64,000 bases of DNA, taken from NCBI RefSeq assembly GCF_005116475.1, contig NZ_SWBO01000004.1:124001-188000 (forward strand). Reading direction: 5' to 3'. This stretch comes from Pedobacter cryotolerans (GTDB taxonomy: Bacteria > Bacteroidota > Bacteroidia > Sphingobacteriales > Sphingobacteriaceae). Shown here in pieces: positions 26,687 through 34,843 of the stretch. A program made the translations under genes and the position numbers. The notes under the pieces were generated by a model. It was not told where the DNA came from. It did no database searches and was given only the letters and a program-made list of their open reading frames with translations. The first letter of the stretch is position 1; each line of letters begins with the position of its first letter.

Positions 26687-29600
26687 ATGAACAAAATTTT
26701 TACGCTCGTATTATGTTTTTGTACCCTGTTTGCTGGCGCACAAGATAAACCTCAATGGATGCGTTATCCTTCAATTTCACCCGATGGTACTGCCATTGTA
26801 TTTACCTATAAAGGTGATTTATATACTGTACAAAGTAACGGTGGTACAGCAAAACAGATTACTTTTCATGATGCTCATGATTTTATGCCAGTATGGAGTA
26901 AAGATGGAAAGCAAATAGCCTTTGCCTCTAATCGATTGGGCAATTTTGATATTTTTTTAATGAATGCAAATGGTGGTGCCGCAAAAAGATTAACCTACCA
27001 TTCTACCGATGAATTTCCTTATAGTTTTGCAGCTGATAATAAATCGATCATATTTGGCGGTGTTAGACAAGATGATGCCATTCACCGTCAATTCCCGACA
27101 GGTTCACAGCCAGAACTTTATAGCGTAGCTACAGAAGGAAGTCGCGTAAATCAGGTTTTTACAATCCCTGCAGAATATGTACAGCTTAGTAATGATGGTA
27201 ATAAGATGATTTATCATGATAAAAAAGGTGGAGAAAACGAGTGGAGAAAACATCATAAATCTGCAGTTGCAAGAGCAATTTGGCTTTATGATAAAAAAAC
27301 GGATAAACATCAACAAATAAGTAGTTTCTATGGCGAAAATAGAAATCCCGTATTTGCAGACCAGGATAAAAGTATTTTTTATTTAAGTGAACAAAGTGGA
27401 AACTTTAACATTCACAAAATGCCATTATCCGCTAATGCGAAGAGTGAACAAATTACTAATTTTAAAACTTTTCCAGTTCGATTTTTGAGTTCAGCAAAAA
27501 ATGGTGTTTTATGTTTTGGTTATGATGGAGAAATTTATACACTTCAAGCTAATCAACAACCAAAAAAAGTAGATATCGTTATCAATACACAAGATAAAAA
27601 CAACAACGAAAGTGTAATAGCCATTAATGGTGGAGTAAGAGAAATGGCTGTATCGCCTGATGGCAAAGAAGTTGCATTTATTGCAAGAGGTGAAGTGTTT
27701 GTAGCTTCTGCCGATGGTAAAATGACCAAGCGTATTACAAATACATCAGAACAGGAAAGATTTGTAGAGTTTGCGCCAGATGGAAAGTCTATTGTTTATG
27801 CAAGTGAACGAGATGGGAAATGGCGCATTTACGAAGTGAAAAAGGCTCGTAAAGAAGAAGCCTATTTCTTTGCATCAACTTTGTTAGATGAAAAACCTTT
27901 GGTGAGCAACAGCAAAGATAATTATATGCCAAATATTTCACCAGATGGTAAAAAGATAGCTTTTATAGAAGATAGAAGATCTTTGCGAGTGATGGATTTA
28001 GCAAGTAAGCAAACTGTAACGCTATTATCACCAGATGAATTGTTTTACATGCAAGATGGCGACCAATATTTTACCTGGAGTCCAGATAGCAAATGGCTGC
28101 TAGCAACGTACCGCCCCACAATGTCTAATGGCGAAGTTGTTTTATTAGATTCAAAAGGAAAATTGCCTATGCGTAACCTAACAAAAAGCGGTTTTGGCGA
28201 TGGCAATGCTAAATGGGTAAATGGCGGTAAACAAATGTTATGGTTTAGCAACAGAGATGGAATGAAATCTCAGGCCAATTCAGGTTCTTCGCAACGTGAT
28301 GTTTACGGAATGTTTTTTACCAAAGATGCTTGGGATAGATTTAACTTGGATAAAGATGATTTCTCATTGTTAAAAGACATGGAGATTGCTCAAAAGAAAG
28401 CTAAAGATGAGGCCGATAAAAAAGTAGAAAAAGAAACGGGTAAAAAACCTGCTAAACCAGATTCTACAATAACTTTTGATTGGGATGGAATAGAAATGAG
28501 AAAAGCTAGATTAACTATACATTCTTCGTCGCTAAGCGATGCTGTAATTTCAAAGGATGGCGAAAAGCTTTATTATTTAGCAAGTTTCGAAAAGGGAACA
28601 AACTTATGGAGTACAAATTTGAGAACCAAGGAAACTAAAATGGAAATTGCCCTTGATGGATCTAGTGGTAGTTTAACTTGGGACAAAGCTCAAAAAAACT
28701 TGTATTTATTAAGTGGCGGAAGAATTGCTAAGATTAACACCGAAAATAATAAAAGAGAACCCATTACCATCGAAGGCGAAGTGATGGTAAATACAGAAGC
28801 TGAAAGGGAATATATGTTTGAGCATGTTTGGCTAAGAAATAAAGGGATGTTTTACACAGCTGATATGCATGGAGCAGATTGGGAAGCATTAAAACCTGCC
28901 TACAAAAAATATTTGCCTCACATTGGCAATAGCTATGAATTTGCTGAAATGCTTTCAGAGCTGTTGGGTGAGCTAAACGTTTCTCACTCTGGTGCAAGGT
29001 TTTCGAGTAACTCGCCTAGTGATGATGCTACGGCTTCTTTAGGGGTATTAATTGATCATAAACATAAAGGTGATGGTATATTGATTGATGAAATATTAGC
29101 AGGTGGTCCATTAGATAGAGCCGCAAATAAGGTGGCCAAAAAAGGAATGGTCATCGAAAAAATAGATGGTCAACTGATAGCCGCTGATCAAGATATTGCA
29201 AAATACTTGAATAGAAAAGCTGGGCAACTGACTTTGTTAGAAGTTTTAAATCCAAAAAACGGACAAAGAGAGCAGTTAACAATGAAGCCAATTAGTATAG
29301 GTTTAGAAAATCAGCTTTTGTACAGAAGATGGGTGAAAACAAACCAAGCAGAGGTTGATAGTTTAAGTAATGGCCAATTGGGATATGTACACATACCTGG
29401 AATGAGTGATGGACCTTATAGAAATGTTTATGAAGAAATGATGGGTAAATATGCCGATAAAAAGGCAGTAATTGTTGATACTCGCTTTAATGGTGGTGGT
29501 GATTTAGTTTCAGATTTAGCCATGTTTTTTACTGGTCAGAAGTTTTTAGATTACGCAACTGATAAACGCTCAGTAGGTGGTGAGCCGACTTTTAGGTGGA

Positions 29601-29929
29601 CTAAGCCAACATTAGCCATGTTTAATGAGGCAAATTATAGCGATGGGCATTGTTTTTCTTGTGGTTATAAAGATTTAAAAATTGGTAAAACTGTTGGTAT
29701 GCCCGTTCCTGGCACTTGTAGTTTTGCAGGATGGGAAACATTAATTGATGGTACAAGATGGGGATCGATACCAGTAAGTGCTAAAAATAAAGCAGGCGAA
29801 TGGTTAGAAAACAACGAAACAAAGCCAGATATACAGGTTAAAAATATGCCCGGAATGATTGATAAAGGTAAAGATGAACAGCTTTTAGTGGCAATTAAAG
29901 AATTAATGACAGAAGTTAAACCTAAATAA
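26687..29929 (+). CDS. tricorn-like S41 protease with beta-propeller and PDZ domains
   Basis: A 1080-residue exported protease: signal peptide ending LFAGAQ, TolB/WD-like propeller repeats (SPDGTAIVFTYKGDLY, SKDGKQIAFASN, APDGKSIVYASE) to about residue 590, core segments, a PDZ domain (about 780-850) and a C-terminal S41 domain. Tricorn-type catalytic features are visible: Ser-His in NVSHSGA, nucleophile Ser985 in NYSDGHCF and a downstream Glu in ENNETKPDI. Tricorn homologues degrade peptides; here it is presumably periplasmic. Its stop is only 51 bases before the trp leader peptide. Confidence 0.9.
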   Translation: MNKIFTLVLCFCTLFAGAQDKPQWMRYPSISPDGTAIVFTYKGDLYTVQSNGGTAKQITFHDAHDFMPVWSKDGKQIAFASNRLGNFDIFLMNANGGAAKRLTYHSTDEFPYSFAADNKSIIFGGVRQDDAIHRQFPTGSQPELYSVATEGSRVNQVFTIPAEYVQLSNDGNKMIYHDKKGGENEWRKHHKSAVARAIWLYDKKTDKHQQISSFYGENRNPVFADQDKSIFYLSEQSGNFNIHKMPLSANAKSEQITNFKTFPVRFLSSAKNGVLCFGYDGEIYTLQANQQPKKVDIVINTQDKNNNESVIAINGGVREMAVSPDGKEVAFIARGEVFVASADGKMTKRITNTSEQERFVEFAPDGKSIVYASERDGKWRIYEVKKARKEEAYFFASTLLDEKPLVSNSKDNYMPNISPDGKKIAFIEDRRSLRVMDLASKQTVTLLSPDELFYMQDGDQYFTWSPDSKWLLATYRPTMSNGEVVLLDSKGKLPMRNLTKSGFGDGNAKWVNGGKQMLWFSNRDGMKSQANSGSSQRDVYGMFFTKDAWDRFNLDKDDFSLLKDMEIAQKKAKDEADKKVEKETGKKPAKPDSTITFDWDGIEMRKARLTIHSSSLSDAVISKDGEKLYYLASFEKGTNLWSTNLRTKETKMEIALDGSSGSLTWDKAQKNLYLLSGGRIAKINTENNKREPITIEGEVMVNTEAEREYMFEHVWLRNKGMFYTADMHGADWEALKPAYKKYLPHIGNSYEFAEMLSELLGELNVSHSGARFSSNSPSDDATASLGVLIDHKHKGDGILIDEILAGGPLDRAANKVAKKGMVIEKIDGQLIAADQDIAKYLNRKAGQLTLLEVLNPKNGQREQLTMKPISIGLENQLLYRRWVKTNQAEVDSLSNGQLGYVHIPGMSDGPYRNVYEEMMGKYADKKAVIVDTRFNGGGDLVSDLAMFFTGQKFLDYATDKRSVGGEPTFRWTKPTLAMFNEANYSDGHCFSCGYKDLKIGKTVGMPVPGTCSFAGWETLIDGTRWGSIPVSAKNKAGEWLENNETKPDIQVKNMPGMIDKGKDEQLLVAIKELMTEVKPK

Positions 29930-29939
29930 TTACAAAAAG

Positions 29940-29971
29940 TTTGCATTTAATCAAAAACAATCACATATTTG
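29940..29971 (+). promoter_or_regulatory. candidate promoter of the trp leader
   Basis: TTTG (29940-29943), 20 bases, CATATTTG (29964-29971): one mismatch in the -7 box and one extra spacer base against TTTG-N19-TAnnTTTG. The leader ATG follows nine bases after the box. Confidence 0.5.
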
Positions 29972-29979
29972 CCAACAGA

Positions 29980-30033
29980 ATGAAACAAGTAAATGTAAAT
30001 AGAAATTGGTGGTGGCATAACGCATTAGCGTGA
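29980..30033 (+). CDS. trpL: trp operon leader peptide with three tandem Trp codons
   Basis: Seventeen codons and a TGA stop encode MKQVNVNRNWWWHNALA. Three consecutive TGG codons (30007-30015) in a short frame between a candidate promoter and a terminator, just upstream of trpD, are the hallmark of ribosome-mediated tryptophan attenuation. When charged tRNA-Trp is scarce the ribosome would stall at these codons and leave 30035-30044 free to form the antiterminator; otherwise it would run to the stop and cover that segment. The frame is far below usual ORF cut-offs. Confidence 0.88.
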   Translation: MKQVNVNRNWWWHNALA

Positions 30034-30034
30034 T

Positions 30035-30109
30035 GTAATCCTTTTTTGTACGTTTATTTTTTAAAAAAATATATAAAGGGTTGCTCGTAAAAAAGCAACC
30101 CTTTTTGTT
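30035..30109 (+). promoter_or_regulatory. trp attenuator: antiterminator and terminator
   Basis: The terminator is a perfect eleven-base-pair stem, AAAGGGTTGCT (30075-30085) with AGCAACCCTTT (30094-30104), followed by T residues. The upstream segment GTAATCCTTT (30035-30044) can pair with AAAGGGTTGC (30075-30084) over ten base pairs including two G-U pairs, which would disrupt the terminator. The segment begins two bases after the leader stop codon, where a terminating ribosome would mask it. The whole unit fits classic trp attenuation. Confidence 0.82.
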
Positions 30110-30178
30110 TTAAAACCATGAACTAATCCTGATTTAAAGGGAGAGTTCCCATCAACCATAAAAACTATAAATTAATTG

Positions 30179-31168
30179 ATGAAAAAAATACTTAATCATC
30201 TGTTCGAAAATAAAACCTTTAGTAAAGACGAAGCACAACGAATACTTACCTCTATTGCTTTAGGAGAGTTTAATACATCTCAAATTGCAGCATTTATTAC
30301 TGCTTTTGGTATGAGAAATATTACAGTAGACGAATTGCAAGGCTTCCGCGATGCGATGTTAGATTTATGTCTTAAAATTGACTTATCTGAGTTTGAATTG
30401 GTTGATCTTTGTGGTACTGGTGGCGATGGAAAAGATACCTTTAACATCTCAACATTAGCATCATTTGTTGTAGCTGGTGCTGGTTATAAAGTTGCTAAAC
30501 ATGGCAATTATGGAGTGTCCTCTGGTTGTGGATCATCTAACGTGATGGAATATTTGGGCTATACTTTTACCAATGATGAAAATGCTTTAAAACGCAGCTT
30601 AGAACAAGCTGGTATTTGCTTTTTACATGCGCCATTATTTAATCCAGCTATGAAAACGGTGGCACCTATTAGAAAGGAATTAGGCGTAAAAACATTTTTT
30701 AATATGTTAGGGCCAATGGTTAATCCGGCACAGCCCAAAAACCAAATAGTTGGAGTGTTTAGTTTAGAATTAGCCCGGTTGTACGCTTATTTATACCAGC
30801 AAACTGATAAAAACTATACCATTATACATGCTGTTGATGGCTTTGATGAAGTATCAATGACATGCGATTTCAAAACTTTTAGTAAAAAAGGAGAGGCTTT
30901 AAATAAAATCAGCGATTTAGGGTTTGAAGAGATTACTGAAACAGAAATTCAAGGCGGTGATACAGTAGAATCATCGGCAAAAATATTTGTTGATATTTTA
31001 AATGGAGAAGGTACTGATGCACAAATAAATGTTGTTTTATGTAACGCTGCATTAGCTATTCAAACCATCAAAGACAATGCCCCATTTGCTGATTGTTATT
31101 ACGAAGCAGAAGAAGCATTAATGCAGAAAAAAGCATTACAAAGTTTTAAAAAATTGATAGCTGTATAA
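30179..31168 (+). CDS. trpD: anthranilate phosphoribosyltransferase
   Basis: A 329-residue enzyme for the second step from chorismate to tryptophan: anthranilate plus PRPP gives phosphoribosylanthranilate. The PRPP/Mg signature DLCGTGGDGKDTFNIST is present, as are VAKHGNYGVSSGCGSSNVME and NMLGPMVNPA, the substrate-binding loops. ATG at 30179 is preferred to the TTG one codon upstream. It is the first structural gene after the attenuator; trpE, trpG and trpC are not adjacent, so the pathway is split over more than one locus. Confidence 0.97.
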   Translation: MKKILNHLFENKTFSKDEAQRILTSIALGEFNTSQIAAFITAFGMRNITVDELQGFRDAMLDLCLKIDLSEFELVDLCGTGGDGKDTFNISTLASFVVAGAGYKVAKHGNYGVSSGCGSSNVMEYLGYTFTNDENALKRSLEQAGICFLHAPLFNPAMKTVAPIRKELGVKTFFNMLGPMVNPAQPKNQIVGVFSLELARLYAYLYQQTDKNYTIIHAVDGFDEVSMTCDFKTFSKKGEALNKISDLGFEEITETEIQGGDTVESSAKIFVDILNGEGTDAQINVVLCNAALAIQTIKDNAPFADCYYEAEEALMQKKALQSFKKLIAV

Positions 31169-31175
31169 AAAATGG

Positions 31176-31243
31176 GCGTCCTGCTGAACTCGTTTCAGCA
31201 TCTGCTAAGCAGAACTGACCCTGAAATAAATTCAGGGTGACGC
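31176..31243. repeat. intergenic repeat in the trpD-trpF gap
   Basis: Outer stem GCGTC/GACGC encloses smaller hairpins GCTGAACTCGTTTCAGC, CTGCTAAGCAG and CCCTGAA-ATAAA-TTCAGGG. This is a variant of the dispersed TCATGCTGAAC...TTCAGGGTGAC type and fills most of the gap. Confidence 0.7.
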
Positions 31244-31257
31244 AAAGTTTAAATAAA

Positions 31258-31884
31258 ATGGAAGTAAAAATTAAAGTATGTGGAATGAGGCAAGCGAGTA
31301 ACATCGCTTCGGTAGCAGAGTTACACCCTGATTATTTAGGTTTTATTTTCTACCAAAAATCACCGCGTTTTATTACTGAGGTTTCTGCAGAGCTGATTAA
31401 ATATGTGCCATCAACAATTAAAACAACTGGTGTTTTTGTAAATGAAGATTTACAAATCGTAAAACAATACATCATTAAATACAATTTAAAAGCAGTACAA
31501 TTACATGGTAATGAAGATGCTAGTTATTGCGAAGAGCTCAAATCAGCTGGTGTAGAAATAATTAAAGCTTTTGGGGTTGATGAAAATTTCGACTTCAATA
31601 GATTATCAGTTTATTTAAACGTTGTTGATTATTTTTTGTTCGATACACAAACACCTGCACATGGTGGCTCGGGTAAAGTTTTTGATTGGAAATTATTGGA
31701 AAACTACACATTCGAAAAACCGTACTTTTTAAGTGGTGGAATTGATTTAGTACATACAGGTATTATTAAAGAAATTATCGATCCGCGTTTGTACGCGATA
31801 GATATAAACAGCAAATTCGAATTAGAACCTGGATTAAAAGACATTGAAAAGTTAAAAGAATTATTTAAAGAGATGAATACTTAA
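31258..31884 (+). CDS. trpF: phosphoribosylanthranilate isomerase
   Basis: A 208-residue TIM-barrel enzyme that isomerises phosphoribosylanthranilate. The catalytic Cys is in KVCGMRQ; LGFIFYQKSPRFI, AVQLHGNED and FLFDTQTPAHGGSGKVFDW (with the catalytic Asp) follow in order, then FLSGGI phosphate binding. The start at 31258 (MEVKIKVCGM) is chosen because the longer frame from 31237 begins inside the repeat. In most relatives trpC lies just before it, but here it directly follows trpD. Confidence 0.96.
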   Translation: MEVKIKVCGMRQASNIASVAELHPDYLGFIFYQKSPRFITEVSAELIKYVPSTIKTTGVFVNEDLQIVKQYIIKYNLKAVQLHGNEDASYCEELKSAGVEIIKAFGVDENFDFNRLSVYLNVVDYFLFDTQTPAHGGSGKVFDWKLLENYTFEKPYFLSGGIDLVHTGIIKEIIDPRLYAIDINSKFELEPGLKDIEKLKELFKEMNT

Positions 31885-31886
31885 TA

Positions 31887-31948
31887 TTGTCATGCTGAGG
31901 CACGAAGCATCTCTTAAGAAAGATTCTTCGCTACGCTCTGAATGACAA
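31887..31948. repeat. family A-like hairpin in the trpF-trpB gap
   Basis: TTGTCAT and ATGACAA ends enclose imperfectly paired arms (GCTGAGGCACGAAGCATC; GATTCTTCGCTACGCTCTGA). Its right end supplies a false in-frame ATG at 31942 upstream of trpB. Confidence 0.75.
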
Positions 31949-31962
31949 CACATGATAAAATT

Positions 31963-33144
31963 ATGAGCTATTTTGTAAACGAAAAAGGTTATTACGGAGA
32001 TTTTGGAGGAGCATACATTCCCGAAATGTTATATCCAAACGTAGAAGAATTAAGGCAGCAATACTTAGGTATTATTAACGAGCTTAGCTTCCAAGAAGAG
32101 TTTAAAGCTCTACTTAAAGATTATGTTGGTCGTCCATCGCCTTTGTATTTGGCTAAAAGATTGTCGCAAAAATATGGTGCAAACATCTTTCTTAAACGCG
32201 AAGATTTAAACCATACGGGAGCCCATAAAATTAACAATACCATTGGGCAGATTTTGTTAGCCGAAAAGTTAGGTAAAAAACGCATCATTGCCGAAACAGG
32301 TGCTGGTCAGCATGGTGTAGCAACAGCTACAGTTTGTGCCTTAAGAGGTTTAGAGTGTGTGGTTTACATGGGTGAAATTGATATTAAACGTCAAGCACCA
32401 AACGTTGCCCGAATGAAAATGCTAGGTGCCACAGTTGTACCAGCAACATCTGGTAGTAAAACTTTAAAGGATGCTACAAATGAGGCCATGAGAGATTGGA
32501 TCAATAATCCGGTTGATACACATTACATTATTGGTTCTGTTGTTGGTCCACATCCTTATCCTGATATGGTATCTATTTTCCAATCGGTAATTTCTGAAGA
32601 AACTAAAAAACAATTGCTAGCGCAAACAGGTAAAGATGAGCCAGATTATGTGTTGGCTTGTGTAGGCGGTGGTAGCAATGCTGCGGGTATGTTTTATCAT
32701 TTTATTAATGATGAAAATGTAAAACTTATAGCTGTTGAAGCTGCGGGTATGGGCGTTAGTTCTGGTTATTCTGCAGCTACAACTTATTTAGGTAAAGAAG
32801 GTGTTTTGCATGGTAGTAGAAGTATTTTAATGCAAACACCTGATGGGCAAGTGGTAGAGCCACATTCTGTATCTGCTGGTTTGGATTATCCTGGTATTGG
32901 TCCGCAACATGCACATTTGTTTAAAACTGGTCGCTGCGAATATGTTTCTATTACAGATGATGAATCGTTAAATGCAGGTTTGCTACTTACCCAATTAGAA
33001 GGAATTATCCCTGCTATAGAAAGCGCTCACGCAATTGCGCACTTAGAATATATGACTTTTAAGGGTGATGAAAATGTAGTAATTTGTTTATCCGGTAGGG
33101 GAGACAAAGACATGGAAACTTATATGAAACACTTTAAACTTTAG
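31963..33144 (+). CDS. trpB: tryptophan synthase beta chain
   Basis: A 393-residue PLP enzyme joining indole and serine. The N-terminus [19 protein letters not shown], the PLP lysine in [14 protein letters not shown], the phosphate loop [13 protein letters not shown] and the GRGDKDM tail are all intact. The start at 31963 is chosen because codons from 31942 lie in the end of the upstream repeat. It forms the alpha2-beta2 complex with TrpA, whose gene follows after an 84-base repeat-filled gap. Confidence 0.97.
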   Translation: MSYFVNEKGYYGDFGGAYIPEMLYPNVEELRQQYLGIINELSFQEEFKALLKDYVGRPSPLYLAKRLSQKYGANIFLKREDLNHTGAHKINNTIGQILLAEKLGKKRIIAETGAGQHGVATATVCALRGLECVVYMGEIDIKRQAPNVARMKMLGATVVPATSGSKTLKDATNEAMRDWINNPVDTHYIIGSVVGPHPYPDMVSIFQSVISEETKKQLLAQTGKDEPDYVLACVGGGSNAAGMFYHFINDENVKLIAVEAAGMGVSSGYSAATTYLGKEGVLHGSRSILMQTPDGQVVEPHSVSAGLDYPGIGPQHAHLFKTGRCEYVSITDDESLNAGLLLTQLEGIIPAIESAHAIAHLEYMTFKGDENVVICLSGRGDKDMETYMKHFKL

Positions 33145-33145
33145 A

Positions 33146-33226
33146 TTTGAGAAGTTAGATTTGAGATTTGAGACCTGTTAAGTTTCAAGCATCTCATATC
33201 TCACATCTCCTATCTCACATCTCAAG
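33146..33226. repeat. ATCTCA/TGAGAT inverted repeat in the trpB-trpA gap (family D, copy 1)
   Basis: The left arm TTTGAGAAGTTAGATTTGAG (and TTTGAGAC) and the right arm, four units of the ATCTCA/ATCTCC type, are imperfectly complementary. The right arm ends three bases before the trpA ATG. A related stretch precedes the esterase gene at 24722-24763. Confidence 0.7.
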
Positions 33227-33228
33227 AT

Positions 33229-33999
33229 ATGAACCGTTTACAACAACTATTTCAACATAAAAAGAAAGATATTCTTTCGATATATTATACAGCTGGTTAT
33301 CCAAATTTGCCAGATACACTGAAAATTGCTGAGGCATTAGAAAAATCAGGAGCAGATTTTTTGGAGATTGGTTTTCCATACTCAGATCCTGTTGCAGATG
33401 GACCAATTATCCAGGCAAGCAGTAAACAATCTTTAGATCAAGGAATGACCTTACAGGTTTTGTTTGATCAATTAAAAGATCTACGTAAAACAATTACTAT
33501 CCCAATTTTATTAATGGGTTATGTTAATCCTGTTTTACAATATGGCGTAGATAATTTCTGTAAAGCTTGCAAGGAAGTAGGTGTTGATGGATGCATTATA
33601 CCCGATTTACCGATGTATGAGTACGAAGAAATGTACCGTACGTGTTTTGAAGAAAATGGAATTAGCAATATATTTTTGGTAACACCTCAAACTTCAGAAG
33701 AACGTATCCGTAAAATAGACGGTTTAAGTAATGCATTTATTTACTTATTATCATCTGCGGCAACTACCGGAAAAAATTTAGATGTTTCTACTGCTGCTAG
33801 AATGTATTTTACTCGTATACAAGCAATGAATTTAAACAATCCATTAATGATTGGTTTCGGAATATCTGATAAGCAAACATTCGATTCTGCAAACGAATAT
33901 GCAAGTGGGGCAATTATAGGGAGTGCTTTTGTGAAAGCTTTATCCGCCGAAGGCGAAATAGAAGAAAATATAAGTGCTTTTATGAAACAGTTTAGGTAA
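33229..33999 (+). CDS. trpA: tryptophan synthase alpha chain
   Basis: A 256-residue TIM-barrel enzyme that cleaves indole-3-glycerol phosphate to indole. The catalytic Glu is in DFLEIGFPYSDPVADGP and the catalytic Asp in GCIIPDLPMYE; the phosphate-binding glycines are in MIGFGISD. The start is directly after the ATCTCA repeat. It ends the operon, followed by a hairpin at 34012. Confidence 0.97.
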   Translation: MNRLQQLFQHKKKDILSIYYTAGYPNLPDTLKIAEALEKSGADFLEIGFPYSDPVADGPIIQASSKQSLDQGMTLQVLFDQLKDLRKTITIPILLMGYVNPVLQYGVDNFCKACKEVGVDGCIIPDLPMYEYEEMYRTCFEENGISNIFLVTPQTSEERIRKIDGLSNAFIYLLSSAATTGKNLDVSTAARMYFTRIQAMNLNNPLMIGFGISDKQTFDSANEYASGAIIGSAFVKALSAEGEIEENISAFMKQFR

Positions 34000-34011
34000 T
34001 ACTTGCTTATA

Positions 34012-34051
34012 ACCACATAGATACATATTGGTAAACATGTTTCTATGTGGT
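34012..34051. repeat. ACCACATAGA...TCTATGTGGT hairpin (family B, copy 2)
   Basis: Perfect ten-base-pair inverted repeat with a 20-base spacer, between the convergent trpA and map genes. It probably serves as a terminator in both directions and belongs to the same family as 7728-7771 and 63785-63829. Confidence 0.75.
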
Positions 34052-34068
34052 AAATTCAAATTAGAATG

Positions 34069-34833
34069 CTAATTCCAAATTTCATTCATCTCTGTTAATA
34101 TGATCGGTTTACCATCAGTAACTACAATCGTATGTTCGTGCTGAGCCATAAAACCACCTTTGTCACCAACCATTGTCCAGCCATCGGCTAAAGTTTCTGC
34201 ATAAGTAGAATTTGTAGAGATAAATGTTTCAATAGCAACCACAGAATTTTTCTTAAATCTGGTTTGATTATAACGATCTCTATAATTTGCAATTTCGCTT
34301 GGCGCTTCGTGTAAGCTTCTACCAACTCCATGTCCGGTAAGGTTTTTAATTACCCGATAGCCATTTTTCTTGGCTTCAGTTTCAATTAAAAGCCCAATGT
34401 CTTGAATTTTAACACCACCCTTAATATTATGTATCGCTTTATGAAGGATTTGTCTCGAAGCATTAATTAATTTTTGATGTTGGTTGATATCCTTTCCAAT
34501 TACAAAAGAACCGCCATTGTCAGACCAAAATCCATTTAGCTCAGCTGATACATCAATATTAATCAAATCGCCTTCTTTAAGTATATTTTTTACCGAAGGA
34601 ATACCATGGCAAAACTCGTTGTTTACACTAATGCAAGTATAGCCTGGAAACTTATAAGTTAAAAATGGAGCAGACTTAGCACCAAAATCCGCTAATACTG
34701 CAGCGCCAAAATCATCTAATTGTTTGGTAGAAATACCTGCTTTTGCAAAATTTCTCATTTCTTTTAAAGTAACTGCAACCGCTTCACTGGCTTTTTGCAT
34801 TCCTATCAATTCTTCTTCTTTGGTTATAGACAT
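34069..34833 (-). CDS. map: methionine aminopeptidase, type I
   Basis: A 254-residue metallopeptidase that removes the initiator methionine from nascent proteins. The metal ligands are in order: Asp in INIDVSAEL, Asp in FWSDNGGSF, His in GHGVGRSLHE, Glu in AIETFIS and Glu in MAQHEHTIVV. The substrate His is in FCHGIPS. There is no N-terminal zinc-finger extension. It starts 10 bases after the nhaA stop and may be co-transcribed with it. Confidence 0.95.
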   Translation of the reverse strand: MSITKEEELIGMQKASEAVAVTLKEMRNFAKAGISTKQLDDFGAAVLADFGAKSAPFLTYKFPGYTCISVNNEFCHGIPSVKNILKEGDLINIDVSAELNGFWSDNGGSFVIGKDINQHQKLINASRQILHKAIHNIKGGVKIQDIGLLIETEAKKNGYRVIKNLTGHGVGRSLHEAPSEIANYRDRYNQTRFKKNSVVAIETFISTNSTYAETLADGWTMVGDKGGFMAQHEHTIVVTDGKPIILTEMNEIWN

Positions 34834-34843
34834 GGTTTGGTGT

